A stretch of DNA of 64,000 bases from Paenibacillus albiflavus. GTDB taxonomy: Bacteria; Bacillota; Bacilli; Paenibacillales; NBRC-103111. The stretch lies in the NCBI RefSeq assembly GCF_004344915.1, contig NZ_SKFG01000005.1, forward strand, positions 31,738 to 95,737. The letters run 5' to 3'. Shown here piece by piece: positions 37,797 to 46,920 of the stretch (positions are counted from its first letter, which is position 1; every line of letters starts with the position of its first letter). The notes under the pieces were generated by a model. That model searched no databases and was not told the origin of the DNA. It worked only from the letters and a program-made list of their open reading frames with translations. Position numbers and translations under genes: made by a program.

Positions 37797-39356
37797 ATGC
37801 CGGATTTTGGCGAGTTTGATTTCTTATTTATCCCGATTATTGTAATTGCAGTTATTCTTGTTTTTGGTTTAGCATTCTGGGCGCGTTATAAGACAGTTGG
37901 TCCTGATAAAGCCATGCTTGTGGCGGGAACCTTCCTAGGTGGGGGCAAGAATATTTCCACAGATGAGTCAGGTCGCAAGATCAAAATTGTGCGTGGTGGA
38001 GGCGCTTTCATCTGGCCTGTATTCCAGCAATCCCAATACATATCGCTGCTTTCGCATAAGCTGGATGTGTCTACGCCCGAAGTTTACACGGAGCAAGGCG
38101 TTCCAGTAATAGCGGACGGAGTTGCGATCATTAAAGTTGGCGGCACAGTTGAAGACATTGCAACAGCAGCGGAGCAGTTCATTGGCAAGCCGATTGAGGC
38201 ACTTAAGAGCGAAGCGCAGGAAGTTCTTGAAGGTCATCTTCGTGCGATTCTTGGCTCCATGACAGTTGAAGAAGTGTATCGTAATCGAGATAAATTCGCA
38301 CAAGAAGTGCAGGGCGTTGCTGCTCGGGATCTGAAGAAAATGGGTCTGCAAATCGTCTCTTTTACGATTAAGGATGTACGTGATAAGCAGGGCTACCTCG
38401 ATGCACTAGGTAAGCCACGGATTGCTGCGGTTAAGCGTGATGCTGAAATCGCTGAGGCAGAAGCAGTGCGTGATGCCAGAATTCAGAAGGCGAAGGCGGA
38501 AGAGGAAGGGCAGAAGGCGGAGCTTGTTCGGGATACGAATATTGCGGAAGCAGGCAAAGTGAAAGAGCTTAAAGTTGCTGCGTTCAAAAAAGAGCAAGAT
38601 ACGGCTAAGGCGGAAGCTGACCAAGCGTATCAGATTCAGGAAGCCAAAGCTAAGCAAATCATGGTCGAGGAGCAAATGAGAGTTGAGCTCGTTCGGAAAG
38701 ATCGCGAAATTGACCTGCAGGAGAAAGAAATTCTCGTACGTCAGAAGCAGTATGATGCCGAAGTGAAGAAGAAAGCCGATGCGGACAAATACGCTGTGGA
38801 GCAGGCAGCAGAAGCGGAAAAATCTCGAAGCATGAGAGAAGCCGAAGCGATGCAATATTCGATTGAAGCGCAAGCGAGAGCGAATGCGGAGCAGAAGCGT
38901 CTGGATGGTCTGGCAGTGGCGGATGCCGAGCGCGCCAAGGGTACGGCTGATGCAGACGTTATCCGTCTACGCGGTCTTGCAGAAGCGGAAGCGAAGGAGA
39001 AGCTGGCTGAAGCGTTCCAGAAGTTTGGCGAAGCAGCCGTCCTCGACATCATCGTCAAGATGCTTCCAGAGCTTGCTGGACGCATTGCAGAGCCAATGTC
39101 CTCGATTGAGAAGCTGACGATCGTTGACACGGGTCACGGTGAGGGAGCAGCGCGTGTGAGCAATTATGTTACACAGCTTATGGCGACAGCACCTGAAATG
39201 CTGCGGAGCGTCTCGGGAATCGATGTTGAACAGCTCATCAAAGGCATGACGCAAAAAGTAGGTCAAATTGCAGCCCCTGCACAGGCGCAGGTTGCCGCAT
39301 CAGAGTCAGTACAAGTGAAAGCGACAGCAACAGGGACTGATACAGAAGCTAATTAG
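37797..39356 (+). CDS. floT: flotillin-like protein (FloT/YuaG)
   Basis: A 519-residue flotillin. One N-terminal membrane segment (FLFIPIIVIAVILVFGLAFWA), an SPFH/PHB domain (about 40-230, with KMGLQIVSFTIKDVRDKQGYL), then a long charged coiled coil of EA-rich repeats. It organises membrane microdomains that affect signalling, secretion and fluidity. GGGAG lies 8 nt before the ATG at 37797, 17 nt after yuaF. A terminator follows at 39364. Confidence 0.95.
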   Translation: MPDFGEFDFLFIPIIVIAVILVFGLAFWARYKTVGPDKAMLVAGTFLGGGKNISTDESGRKIKIVRGGGAFIWPVFQQSQYISLLSHKLDVSTPEVYTEQGVPVIADGVAIIKVGGTVEDIATAAEQFIGKPIEALKSEAQEVLEGHLRAILGSMTVEEVYRNRDKFAQEVQGVAARDLKKMGLQIVSFTIKDVRDKQGYLDALGKPRIAAVKRDAEIAEAEAVRDARIQKAKAEEEGQKAELVRDTNIAEAGKVKELKVAAFKKEQDTAKAEADQAYQIQEAKAKQIMVEEQMRVELVRKDREIDLQEKEILVRQKQYDAEVKKKADADKYAVEQAAEAEKSRSMREAEAMQYSIEAQARANAEQKRLDGLAVADAERAKGTADADVIRLRGLAEAEAKEKLAEAFQKFGEAAVLDIIVKMLPELAGRIAEPMSSIEKLTIVDTGHGEGAARVSNYVTQLMATAPEMLRSVSGIDVEQLIKGMTQKVGQIAAPAQAQVAASESVQVKATATGTDTEAN

Positions 39357-39363
39357 ATAATTT

Positions 39364-39399
39364 GGAGAAAAGCATCTTAAGCAAGATGCTTTTCTGTTA
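39364..39399 (+). terminator. rho-independent terminator
   Basis: AGAAAAGCATCTT-AAGC-AAGATGCTTTTCT, directly after floT; partial readthrough into the next gene is possible because the T tract is short. Confidence 0.75.
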
Positions 39400-39410
39400 G
39401 AGAGGGTCTA

Positions 39411-40409
39411 ATGCGTAAAAAAAGGCTGTATTGGTCCGATATTATCCCAATCATTGGTTTAGTATTATGGTTCTGGGGATCCGAAATTGTAAAGAAGTAT
39501 GCGGAACAAACTTGGCTAAGTCCCATTATCGAATGGATGGATATGAATTTTCAATTCTCCGTTCCATTCTGGTCTGTGTTCTTTTTTAGCGGCATATTCG
39601 TCAGTATCTTCGTTCGCATCTATAATCGACGCGTATCAGAATTAGAAGAACAGCTTGAGGATGAGAAACGGATCATGGCTCTGCTGAGTGAGGAGCAAAG
39701 ACCGCTCCAAATGCGCTATTTGCTCAGCAAGGCGGCTCAGGCATTTGTCGAACGGAATGCATACGCCATAGCTGCCCAGCTCTTCCATTATGAAATCATG
39801 ATCGGAAGAGGCACGACTCGGATCATGGTGAAGAATATCGGGGAATATGCAAGGGAAGGCGAGAACGTTAATATTTTTGCTCAGCATTATTATTATGTTC
39901 CGACGAAGCTGTACCGAGAGCTGCAGGATGCTCAGAAGCAGTGGTCTGCAGGTAACATCATGCCTACCATTTATTTGGCGAATGGGCTTAAATTACGTCT
40001 TAAATCCAAGGCAATTCATAAGTATAAGGAAAGGGATGCTGTTGAATTTGCCTTTTACCGGATTGCGCTTGGCATGTGGGGGACGCATATCGGAACGGAA
40101 ATTGATCTGGATCTAGACGATGATGTGGTGGAGAAGCTGGAGAGCTTGCTTCGTTCTGGCATCTTAATGGCGATTCTGATGAATATGACGTTCTACGTAT
40201 TCTCCAATCATGGGATTGATGGCAAAAGGGATCGCGTGTATTATGCAACCGAGATTCAAACGCCTAGAGATAAGCTGCTGGCACTTATTATTTTTAGTCC
40301 AAGTTTGCTTGATGAAGCAAGCAGTTCGATTGAATCCACGATGACGAACGCGGATCAAGTTTTGCGTGATTTGCTGCGCAAAGTATATTATAATAATGCT
40401 AATTCATAA
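39411..40409 (+). CDS. hypothetical membrane protein
   Basis: A 332-residue protein of no family I can name. Two N-terminal helices (IIPIIGLVLWFWG, FWSVFFFSGIFVSIFVRIY) are followed by a coiled coil (VSELEEQLEDEKRIMALLSEEQ) and a large cytoplasmic domain (about 95-330) with YYYVPTKLYRELQ, FAFYRIALGMWGTHIGTEIDLDLDDD and LLALIIFSPSLLDEA. It starts 12 nt after the floT terminator. GAGAGGG lies 7 nt before the ATG. Confidence 0.7.
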   Translation: MRKKRLYWSDIIPIIGLVLWFWGSEIVKKYAEQTWLSPIIEWMDMNFQFSVPFWSVFFFSGIFVSIFVRIYNRRVSELEEQLEDEKRIMALLSEEQRPLQMRYLLSKAAQAFVERNAYAIAAQLFHYEIMIGRGTTRIMVKNIGEYAREGENVNIFAQHYYYVPTKLYRELQDAQKQWSAGNIMPTIYLANGLKLRLKSKAIHKYKERDAVEFAFYRIALGMWGTHIGTEIDLDLDDDVVEKLESLLRSGILMAILMNMTFYVFSNHGIDGKRDRVYYATEIQTPRDKLLALIIFSPSLLDEASSSIESTMTNADQVLRDLLRKVYYNNANS

Positions 40410-40422
40410 GGAGGTCGTGACC

Positions 40423-40578
40423 ATGAAATTTCCTGTACTCGACGGAGAAGCAAGAAAAGAAGCGCTGCGAACTCTTGAGGCGAACGGCTATAAAGTGAAA
40501 CCCAGAGACAATCACAAGCATCCTTCCAAAAACATATCGTTTTTCGGTAACCGAACGGAGCGGATGGTTATTCGTTAA
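40423..40578 (+). CDS. small basic protein, paralogue A
   Basis: A 51-residue protein with an excellent AAGGAGG 8 nt upstream. ALRTLEANGYKVKPRDNHKH resembles the downstream paralogue. No membrane segment; basic and soluble. It ends before a terminator at 40607-40635. Possibly cotranscribed with the preceding membrane protein, 13 nt away. Confidence 0.6.
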   Translation: MKFPVLDGEARKEALRTLEANGYKVKPRDNHKHPSKNISFFGNRTERMVIR

Positions 40579-40606
40579 ATAGATGTTAAATAGATCATTA
40601 CATAGA

Positions 40607-40635
40607 TAAAGAGGCGAATTTCGCCTCTTTTTTGT
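40607..40635 (+). terminator. rho-independent terminator
   Basis: AAAGAGGCGAA pairs with TTTCGCCTCTTT followed by six T residues. Confidence 0.85.
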
Positions 40636-40780
40636 TTAGTATTATAGAATTATAACTTTCGTATCATAATTCTAAGTAATACCTTAAGAAACGCACCCGC
40701 CTTTATGGACGAGCGAAACCGTTTCTTCATGGCATTTTTCGGAGAACGACATACTTTATATAGTGCGGGGGGGTGGAGTC

Positions 40781-40939
40781 GTGAAGCCGATTAGCATAGA
40801 GGCCTTAAAGCAATTAGAGGAGCACGGATATAAAGTGGCAACACCTAAGCCTTACAATAAGAGGGGACTGTTCACCGAGATTCGCAGATCTTCTGTTCCG
40901 CTTGCCGAAAGACCAAGTACGGGACAGGTTAATCAATAG
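40781..40939 (+). CDS. small basic protein, paralogue B
   Basis: A 52-residue product starting with GTG: VKPISIEALKQLEEHGYKVA then TPKPYNKRGLFTEIRRSS. EALKQLEEHGYKVxxxxxYNK parallels ALRTLEANGYKVKPRDNHK of the gene at 40423, so the two are paralogues. A GGGGGGTGGAG tract precedes the GTG. Unknown function. An AAGAAACG/CGTTTCTT hairpin lies at 40685-40726. Confidence 0.5.
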   Translation: MKPISIEALKQLEEHGYKVATPKPYNKRGLFTEIRRSSVPLAERPSTGQVNQ

Positions 40940-41015
40940 TGTGCACTCCTCACATCCGTATTTGTCTATTATTCGTGATATGATGTAGATATAGAAATTA
41001 TTGGAGGTTTAGGCG

Positions 41016-41792
41016 ATGAGTTATTCTTCGATGTTTGTGGCACATGGTTCGCCGATGCTGGCGGTAGAAGATACGGCTTATACAAGATATTTGGAACAAT
41101 TATATGGTACGAAGGCAGATAAGCCAGAGGCTATTGTCATATTTAGCGCACATTGGGAAAGCGGCGTGCAGCTCGTTTCAACAGGTGAGCAGCATGAGAT
41201 GATTTATGACTTTTATGGTTTCCCAGATGAATTGTATCAGATTCAGTATCCCGCCAAAGGGAATCCTGCGCTTGCCGAGGAAATTTTGCAGCTATTTGCA
41301 AATGAAGGAATTATGGCACAGGGAGATAGCAAGAGAGGACTGGATCATGGCGCTTGGTCTCCGCTTGTGAAGATGTTTCCTAAGGCAGATATTCCTGTCG
41401 TTGCCTTATCGGTTAATCCAAGATTAACGGCTGAGGAGCATTATCGGATTGGCAAAGCGTTAGCTCCATTACGTGAACGCAATGTGCTGATTATCGGTAG
41501 TGGCGGAACGGTACATAATTTGCGCCGAGTTAATTGGGGAGCGAAGCAGCCTGATAGCTGGGCAATCGCATTCGATGAATGGCTTAGCGAGACACTTGAG
41601 ACATGGAATACGTCAGCCTTGTTCGAGTACGAAGAGCAGGCGCCTTATGCTCGTGAGGCTGTACCGACGACTGAGCATTTTGTACCAATCATCCTAGCGA
41701 TGGGGGCAGCAGATCAAGGTGGCCAGGCTCAGAAGCTGCATCAAAGCTATCAGTATGGCTCATTAAGCCTCTGTGTCTGGCGTTTTGAATAA
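41016..41792 (+). CDS. DODA-type extradiol ring-cleavage dioxygenase (YgiD-like)
   Basis: A 258-residue class III extradiol dioxygenase-like protein. The first metal-binding His is in MFVAHGSPM (about residue 9), the second in FSAHWESG, and HDMIYDFYGFP-type residues follow (EMIYDFYGFPDELY). Members open aromatic diols such as 3,4-dihydroxyphenylalanine; the native substrate is unknown. GGAGG lies 8 nt upstream. Confidence 0.9.
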   Translation: MSYSSMFVAHGSPMLAVEDTAYTRYLEQLYGTKADKPEAIVIFSAHWESGVQLVSTGEQHEMIYDFYGFPDELYQIQYPAKGNPALAEEILQLFANEGIMAQGDSKRGLDHGAWSPLVKMFPKADIPVVALSVNPRLTAEEHYRIGKALAPLRERNVLIIGSGGTVHNLRRVNWGAKQPDSWAIAFDEWLSETLETWNTSALFEYEEQAPYAREAVPTTEHFVPIILAMGAADQGGQAQKLHQSYQYGSLSLCVWRFE

Positions 41793-41886
41793 GCTTATGA
41801 ATCTTGCTTGACGTTCTTACCAAGGTTCTATACGATAATATTAATAATATTGTGACAATTATTAAGTATAGTCATGGGGGAGCCAT

Positions 41887-42936
41887 ATGATTAACCGTAA
41901 TTTATTGTCTGCTGTATATCGCACGCATGAGAAGGAAATTATGAATCAGGTTGATCTTTGTGATGCTAATGGCAAGCTGCTGCACGATAGTGTTGGATGG
42001 TCCAGATACCCGATGATTCGTTGCAATGTGACAGGTCATCCGTTACGGAAGAAGAAGTGGAATTATTGGTGTGTCACGAATGCAAAGTGCTTATTCTCTG
42101 TTACGATCTCTAACCTTGATTATGCAGCAGCTATGTTTATGTATGTACTTGATTTGGACACATTGGAATTTGAAGAACAGACAGTGGTTGTTCCATTTGG
42201 AAGAGGCTGCGATATGCCTGATGAAGTGAATGCTTCTGTACAGTTTGCTGGCAAGCAGATGCAAATTGTTTTCCATTATGAAAGCGGTATCACGACGATA
42301 CGGGTGAGATGTGAGAATTTTGGCGGCAAGCTGCTTACGGCAGAACTAGAAATTCATTGCCCATCAGATCATGAAACCTTGAATGTAGTCGTTCCATGGA
42401 ATGCCAATCGATTCCAGTTTACATCCAAGCAGAATTGCTTAAGAACAAATGGTAAGCTCATGTGGGGGGACAGAGAGTATCTTTTTGACCCGTCAGATTC
42501 TTTTGCATGCTTGGATTATGGCCGAGGAGTTTGGAAATATAAATCAACTTGGAACTGGGGCTCTGCTTCTGGCATGCAGCAAGGTCGGCTAATCGGGATT
42601 ACGTTCGGCGGTAGGTGGACAGATGGCACAGGGGTAACGGAGAATGGGATCGTCGTAGAAGGCAAGCTAAGCAAATTGGGTGAGGATATGGTTTGGAAGT
42701 ATAATCCAAGCGATTATATGAAGCCATGGCTACTGGAAACGAGCAAGACAGATCGCGTCTCGCTTAAGTTTGTTCCGTTCTATGAACGCATTGCCAAAAC
42801 GAAAGCCGTGATTATCGATTCTGAAGTTCATCAGATGATCGGTCGTTACTACGGGTATGTCGTGACGGATGAGGATGAGAAGCTGGAGATCGACGGACTG
42901 GTCGGATGGGCAGAGGATCACCGCGCTCGCTGGTAA
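41887..42936 (+). CDS. DUF2804 domain protein
   Basis: A 349-residue soluble protein. It carries the DUF2804 plan: an N-terminal CDANGKLLHDSVGWSRYP, middle beta strands, and the conserved GVWKYKSTWNWGSASG and GITFGGRWTDGTGVTENG. The family has no known activity. GGGGGAG precedes the ATG by 6 nt. It stands alone between the dioxygenase and a convergent DCC gene. Confidence 0.85.
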   Translation: MINRNLLSAVYRTHEKEIMNQVDLCDANGKLLHDSVGWSRYPMIRCNVTGHPLRKKKWNYWCVTNAKCLFSVTISNLDYAAAMFMYVLDLDTLEFEEQTVVVPFGRGCDMPDEVNASVQFAGKQMQIVFHYESGITTIRVRCENFGGKLLTAELEIHCPSDHETLNVVVPWNANRFQFTSKQNCLRTNGKLMWGDREYLFDPSDSFACLDYGRGVWKYKSTWNWGSASGMQQGRLIGITFGGRWTDGTGVTENGIVVEGKLSKLGEDMVWKYNPSDYMKPWLLETSKTDRVSLKFVPFYERIAKTKAVIIDSEVHQMIGRYYGYVVTDEDEKLEIDGLVGWAEDHRARW

Positions 42937-43039
42937 TATAGTACCATTTTGTAGAATAATACCTTTAAGCATTTGCTAGTCACACGTTAAAATGGTAAAG
43001 TAATACCGATAAATTTTGGATACCGCCTATATGGAATTG

Positions 43040-43441
43040 TTATTCAATAAATCGCTGCCGCAATTCGGGTGTCATGAGCATACATGATTCCTTGCGTCCA
43101 AACCAGGCATAGCGATAGCGAGCTATCCAATGATAGATCATATTTCGAATCGGCTTTGGCACGATTATAAACACATAAAACAGAGGCCATAAACGATTCA
43201 ATCGTTTGGCAATGCGAAGAGCAGCAGTCGATTTCGTAAAGCTTTGCCCATGCTCGATTAAAACAATCGTATCCTGTATATCTGCTGGTAATGAGGCGGA
43301 ACTTAACAGCATGCGGCCCGTATCAGATTGAAGTGGCGCAAACTTGAACTGAGCATCAGGGTCGCGACGAATGATGAACGTTACTGCTCCATTACACAAG
43401 TTACACTCACCATCAAAGAGAACGATTAATGATTTGTTCAC
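43040..43441 (-). CDS. DCC-family thiol-disulfide oxidoreductase-like protein (YuxK)
   Basis: A 133-residue DUF393 protein. The DGECNLCNG motif near residue 11 is the DxxCxxC signature, placing two redox-capable Cys in a thioredoxin-like fold. Family members are thought to act in disulfide exchange, but activity is unproven for most. It is divergent from the DUF3048 lipoprotein gene and preceded by AGGTG. Confidence 0.85.
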   Translation of the reverse strand: MNKSLIVLFDGECNLCNGAVTFIIRRDPDAQFKFAPLQSDTGRMLLSSASLPADIQDTIVLIEHGQSFTKSTAALRIAKRLNRLWPLFYVFIIVPKPIRNMIYHWIARYRYAWFGRKESCMLMTPELRQRFIE

Positions 43442-43525
43442 TGTCTATGCACACCTCTTTATCCTGAATAAATGATAGCTAACTTAAATGTATCACATTA
43501 ACAGACAAAGCGGGGACCAGAGAAT

Positions 43526-44599
43526 ATGAAGTGTACAAAAACAGATGATCTGAAGCGCTCTTCGAACTGGTACAAGTTCGGGATGCTGACGGGTGCGCTG
43601 TTATTAGCAACGGTAGCTGGCTGCTCGAAATATTCATCAGAGGATGTTGTTCTGACGCCAACACCTACGATAACGGCTGGACCAGCGCCAACGCTTGAGC
43701 CAACGCCAACGCCAGCACCTTTCCGAATGCCGCTAACAGGTCTGCCAGCAACCGAACTTATGCAAACTCGCCCTGTTCTCATTACAGTCGAGAATTCACC
43801 TCCAGCTCGTCCGCAGTCGGGGCTTAACCACGCTGACATCGTATACGAGGTCTTGGCAGAGGGAGAAATTACGCGCTTCCTAGCGATCTATCAGAGCCAG
43901 AGTGTGGAAACGATCGGACCCGTTCGATCAATGCGTCCTTACTTTGTTCAAATTGGCGATGGATACGATGCTGTGCTTGTCCATGCGGGCTGGAGTCCAG
44001 ATGCGATGGCGATGATGCAGCAGAAGAAAAGCAATCATCTTGATCAAGTGTATGGAGATGATCAGTTCTACTGGCGTTCTAACGAACGCAAGGCACCGCA
44101 TAACTTATACACATCGACTGCCAAAATTCAGGAAGGTGTTGTAAAACGAAAATTCCGTCAAGATTGGAATGTACAAAGCCTTAATTTTGCGAGTGAGAAC
44201 ACGAAAATGTTCCTTGATCAAAGCGGGCAGTCAGTTGAAATTCCGTATTTGATGGGCTACACAGTGTCTTATGAATATGATGTAACGAACAGGTTATATA
44301 AACGATCAATGCTGGGCAAACCTCATTTGGACAAAGAAACCAGTGAGCAGCTTACCACGAAGAACCTGTTGATTATTGAAGCGAATCATAAGGTGCTAGA
44401 TAATGAAGGGCGTCGTGATGTTGATGTACTTGGTCCTGGGAAAGGGATCATCTTGCAGGAAGGCCGTGCACAGAATATTACTTGGGAACGCCACGATGGC
44501 ATTATCCGTGCCTACCTAAACGGCAAAGAAATCCCTTTGCTGCCAGGAAATACATGGGTGCAGATCGTTCCGACTGGAACCAAAGTAAAGATCGAGTAG
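43526..44599 (+). CDS. yerB: DUF3048 lipoprotein (YerB-like)
   Basis: A 357-residue lipoprotein. The signal peptide MLTGALLLATVAGC ends at a lipobox Cys near residue 33, followed by a Thr/Pro linker (TPTPTITAGPAPTLEPTPTP) and the DUF3048 domain with VLITVENSPPARPQSGLNHADIVYEV. YerB function is unknown. In B. subtilis yerB lies next to yerC, as here with one gene between. GGGGACC before the ATG is a modest site. Confidence 0.85.
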   Translation: MKCTKTDDLKRSSNWYKFGMLTGALLLATVAGCSKYSSEDVVLTPTPTITAGPAPTLEPTPTPAPFRMPLTGLPATELMQTRPVLITVENSPPARPQSGLNHADIVYEVLAEGEITRFLAIYQSQSVETIGPVRSMRPYFVQIGDGYDAVLVHAGWSPDAMAMMQQKKSNHLDQVYGDDQFYWRSNERKAPHNLYTSTAKIQEGVVKRKFRQDWNVQSLNFASENTKMFLDQSGQSVEIPYLMGYTVSYEYDVTNRLYKRSMLGKPHLDKETSEQLTTKNLLIIEANHKVLDNEGRRDVDVLGPGKGIILQEGRAQNITWERHDGIIRAYLNGKEIPLLPGNTWVQIVPTGTKVKIE

Positions 44600-44612
44600 T
44601 TGCTCTATCATG

Positions 44613-45128
44613 CTAAGCTTTTTTGGACTTCTTGCCTTTAGTACTGGATTTCTTCTTTGAAGATTTATTCGATTTGGTGGATTTTTTGCGCTTGGTTTTG
44701 GTCGAAGCCTTGGCTACCTTGGCGCCACCTTTGCCGAAAGTATTAACCAGCATTTTGACCATAGGAGCCATTTGACCAACAGATTTCATGAAGCCTTGAA
44801 CTTTGCCTAATGAACTAACAATGCCGTCAAAACCACCCATTCGATCGATAAATCCCTTGATAGTGTTCATGTTGAGCATGCTGGATAAACCAGCACGTTC
44901 GGTAGCAGTAGGCACAACCTCAACGTCTGCTTGAGCAGTAACTGGTAGATTGGACACAGCAGACGACTCTTGTGAATTGCCAAAAAAGCCGCCGCCATAG
45001 TTGTTGCCAATACCAGGATAATGATTGTCAGGTCGTGGTGAGCCACCGCCTGGACTGCCAAAAGCACTTATATTTGCCATATTCTTTTGGTTGTCGTTAC
45101 TCTGATTGGAGTAATTCACGCTAATCAC
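44613..45128 (-). CDS. YqfQ/VrrA-like protein with Lys-rich tail
   Basis: A 171-residue protein. A flexible Gly/Asn/Pro N-terminal part precedes NTIKGFIDRMGGFDGIVSSLGKVQGFMKSVGQMAPMVKML, typical of the YqfQ/VrrA family, and a long Lys/Ser tail. AAAGGATT leaves the start between GTG 45128 and GTG 45119. It converges on the lipoprotein gene, stops 13 nt apart. Function is unknown. Confidence 0.75.
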   Translation of the reverse strand: MISVNYSNQSNDNQKNMANISAFGSPGGGSPRPDNHYPGIGNNYGGGFFGNSQESSAVSNLPVTAQADVEVVPTATERAGLSSMLNMNTIKGFIDRMGGFDGIVSSLGKVQGFMKSVGQMAPMVKMLVNTFGKGGAKVAKASTKTKRKKSTKSNKSSKKKSSTKGKKSKKA

Positions 45129-45375
45129 AATCCTTTATACAAGGTGTAAGCCAAGTGTGCTAATTCGGTCTTATTGTAGTTTATGATCATAGGGAAAAAG
45201 CGGATTGGACTCCTATCACGGGTAGTCACGGTTTACATCATTAACGCATAAAAATTTTAGCGTTATGCAAAAGTAAAGGAAGGAATAGGCAACCAAATGT
45301 CGAATTCATTTATGTCTCGGAATACAACGGTTTCTTCTTATATTTTTATAAAAAGCTCTTAGGGGTTGATATCAG

Positions 45376-45666
45376 ATGCAATTAAAAAAATTAGATGATA
45401 AAGCAATTGATCAATTATTTGAAGCGATCCTCACACTGAAGAATGTAGAGGAGTGCTATGTATTTTTTGATGATTTATGTACGGTGAATGAAATTCAGTC
45501 CTTATCCCAACGTCTTGAAGTAGCACGCATGCTGCGCAAAGGGTATACGTATAACCAGATTGAGGCAGAGACAGGTGCTTCGACTGCAACGATATCTCGT
45601 GTTAAACGTTGCTTGAACTATGGAAACGAAGGGTATTTAATGGCGCTTGATCGATTAGATCGATAA
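45376..45666 (+). CDS. yerC: YerC/YecD-family TrpR-like regulator
   Basis: A 96-residue helix-turn-helix protein of the YerC family (LKNVEECYVFFDDLCTVNEIQSLSQRLEVARML, GYTYNQIEAETGASTATISRVKRCL). In B. subtilis YerC follows YerB. Its targets are not firmly known. A terminator follows at 45706-45737. Confidence 0.92.
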   Translation: MQLKKLDDKAIDQLFEAILTLKNVEECYVFFDDLCTVNEIQSLSQRLEVARMLRKGYTYNQIEAETGASTATISRVKRCLNYGNEGYLMALDRLDR

Positions 45667-45705
45667 TTTTTCTTAAAATAAATAAAAGCTTGTGCAAGAA
45701 GATGG

Positions 45706-45737
45706 ATCCTATTTTACACCTGTAAAGTGGGATTTTT
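45706..45737 (+). terminator. rho-independent terminator
   Basis: ATCCTATTTTACA and TGTAAAGTGGGAT pair with G-U wobbles and are followed by T5. Confidence 0.75.
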
Positions 45738-45908
45738 CGTCTTTGTAGGCTGCTTTATCCATCTGCACACCCCGTCAGGTTGACTTTGCCTATCCGTTTC
45801 GATAGCATGGGGATATATCAATTTGCATAAAGAAAACCTTGACATCAAATATATAATTGCTTCCTGTCATGGTGTATTAGATTAAGTTTGAAGTGGTGAT
45901 ATAAGGGT

Positions 45909-46859
45909 ATGGTCAAAAGAGCAAGGTTAATTTATAATCCGACATCTGGACGCGAGGAAATGCGCAGACGCCTGTCAGACATCCTTCAGCGACTGGAGAG
46001 TCACGGGCTGGAGACATCGACACATGCAACAACAGGTGAAGGCGATGCAACTCTTGCGGCAGCAGATGCAGTCGATCGCGGTTTTGATATCATCATCGCT
46101 GCTGGTGGCGACGGAACGCTGAATGAGGTCATCAACGGGATGGCTGGCAAGGAGCATCGCCCATCGCTTGGCATATTGCCGCTTGGAACGACGAATGATT
46201 TTGCCAGGGCACTTGCGATTCCTCGAAATTGGGAAGCAGCCTGTGATCTCATTATTGCAGGTCATACCAAAAGCATCGATATCGGCAAGGTAGGAAGCAA
46301 ATACTTTGTTAATATAGTGGGTGGAGGTTCTTTTACCGAACTAACCTATGAGGTGCCGAGTAAGCTCAAGACAATGCTCGGTCAGTTAGCTTATTATATG
46401 AAGGGACTCGAGAAGCTGCCTAGGCTTAAACCTATCGAGCTTCACCTGAAATCAGATGAGGTCCAGCTGGATGAAGAAGTGATGCTCTTCCTGATCTCTA
46501 ACAGCAATTCGGTAGGAGGATTTGAGAAGCTGGCACCAAGCGCGAGTCTTAGCGATGGTCTATTCGAGGTTACGGTTCTGCTCAAATGTAATTTAGCGGA
46601 ATTCATTCGAATCGCAACCTTAGCGCTGCGAGGCGAGCATCTGAATGATCCGCGTATCGTGCAATTTCATTCCAAAAGGATCGAGATTACTTCACCAGAT
46701 TATGTGCAGCTTAATTTTGACGGGGAGCTTGGCGGCATCCTTCCCTGCACAGTGGAGAACCTGCCGGATCACCTGAACATCTTTGTCGATCCATCTGGCA
46801 CTTCAACCTATGGAGGCAGAGGGTTATTTGCCGCGATAAACAAAAATTTACAATCATAA
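45909..46859 (+). CDS. dgkB: diacylglycerol kinase
   Basis: A 316-residue DgkB-type soluble lipid kinase that phosphorylates diacylglycerol and recycles it to phosphatidate, needed with lipoteichoic acid synthesis. Markers: RLIYNPTSG, GGDGTLNEVINGMAG, LGTTNDFARAL. The ATG at 45909 lacks a strong ribosome site (AAGTGGTGATATAAGGGT). It precedes rlmCD, the same order as in B. subtilis. Confidence 0.94.
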   Translation: MVKRARLIYNPTSGREEMRRRLSDILQRLESHGLETSTHATTGEGDATLAAADAVDRGFDIIIAAGGDGTLNEVINGMAGKEHRPSLGILPLGTTNDFARALAIPRNWEAACDLIIAGHTKSIDIGKVGSKYFVNIVGGGSFTELTYEVPSKLKTMLGQLAYYMKGLEKLPRLKPIELHLKSDEVQLDEEVMLFLISNSNSVGGFEKLAPSASLSDGLFEVTVLLKCNLAEFIRIATLALRGEHLNDPRIVQFHSKRIEITSPDYVQLNFDGELGGILPCTVENLPDHLNIFVDPSGTSTYGGRGLFAAINKNLQS

Positions 46860-46920
46860 ACAAGGCTCATCTCCCTAAGGAGCGCCTGAGCATAAGTTAT
46901 AGTCATGGAGTGAAGCAGCA

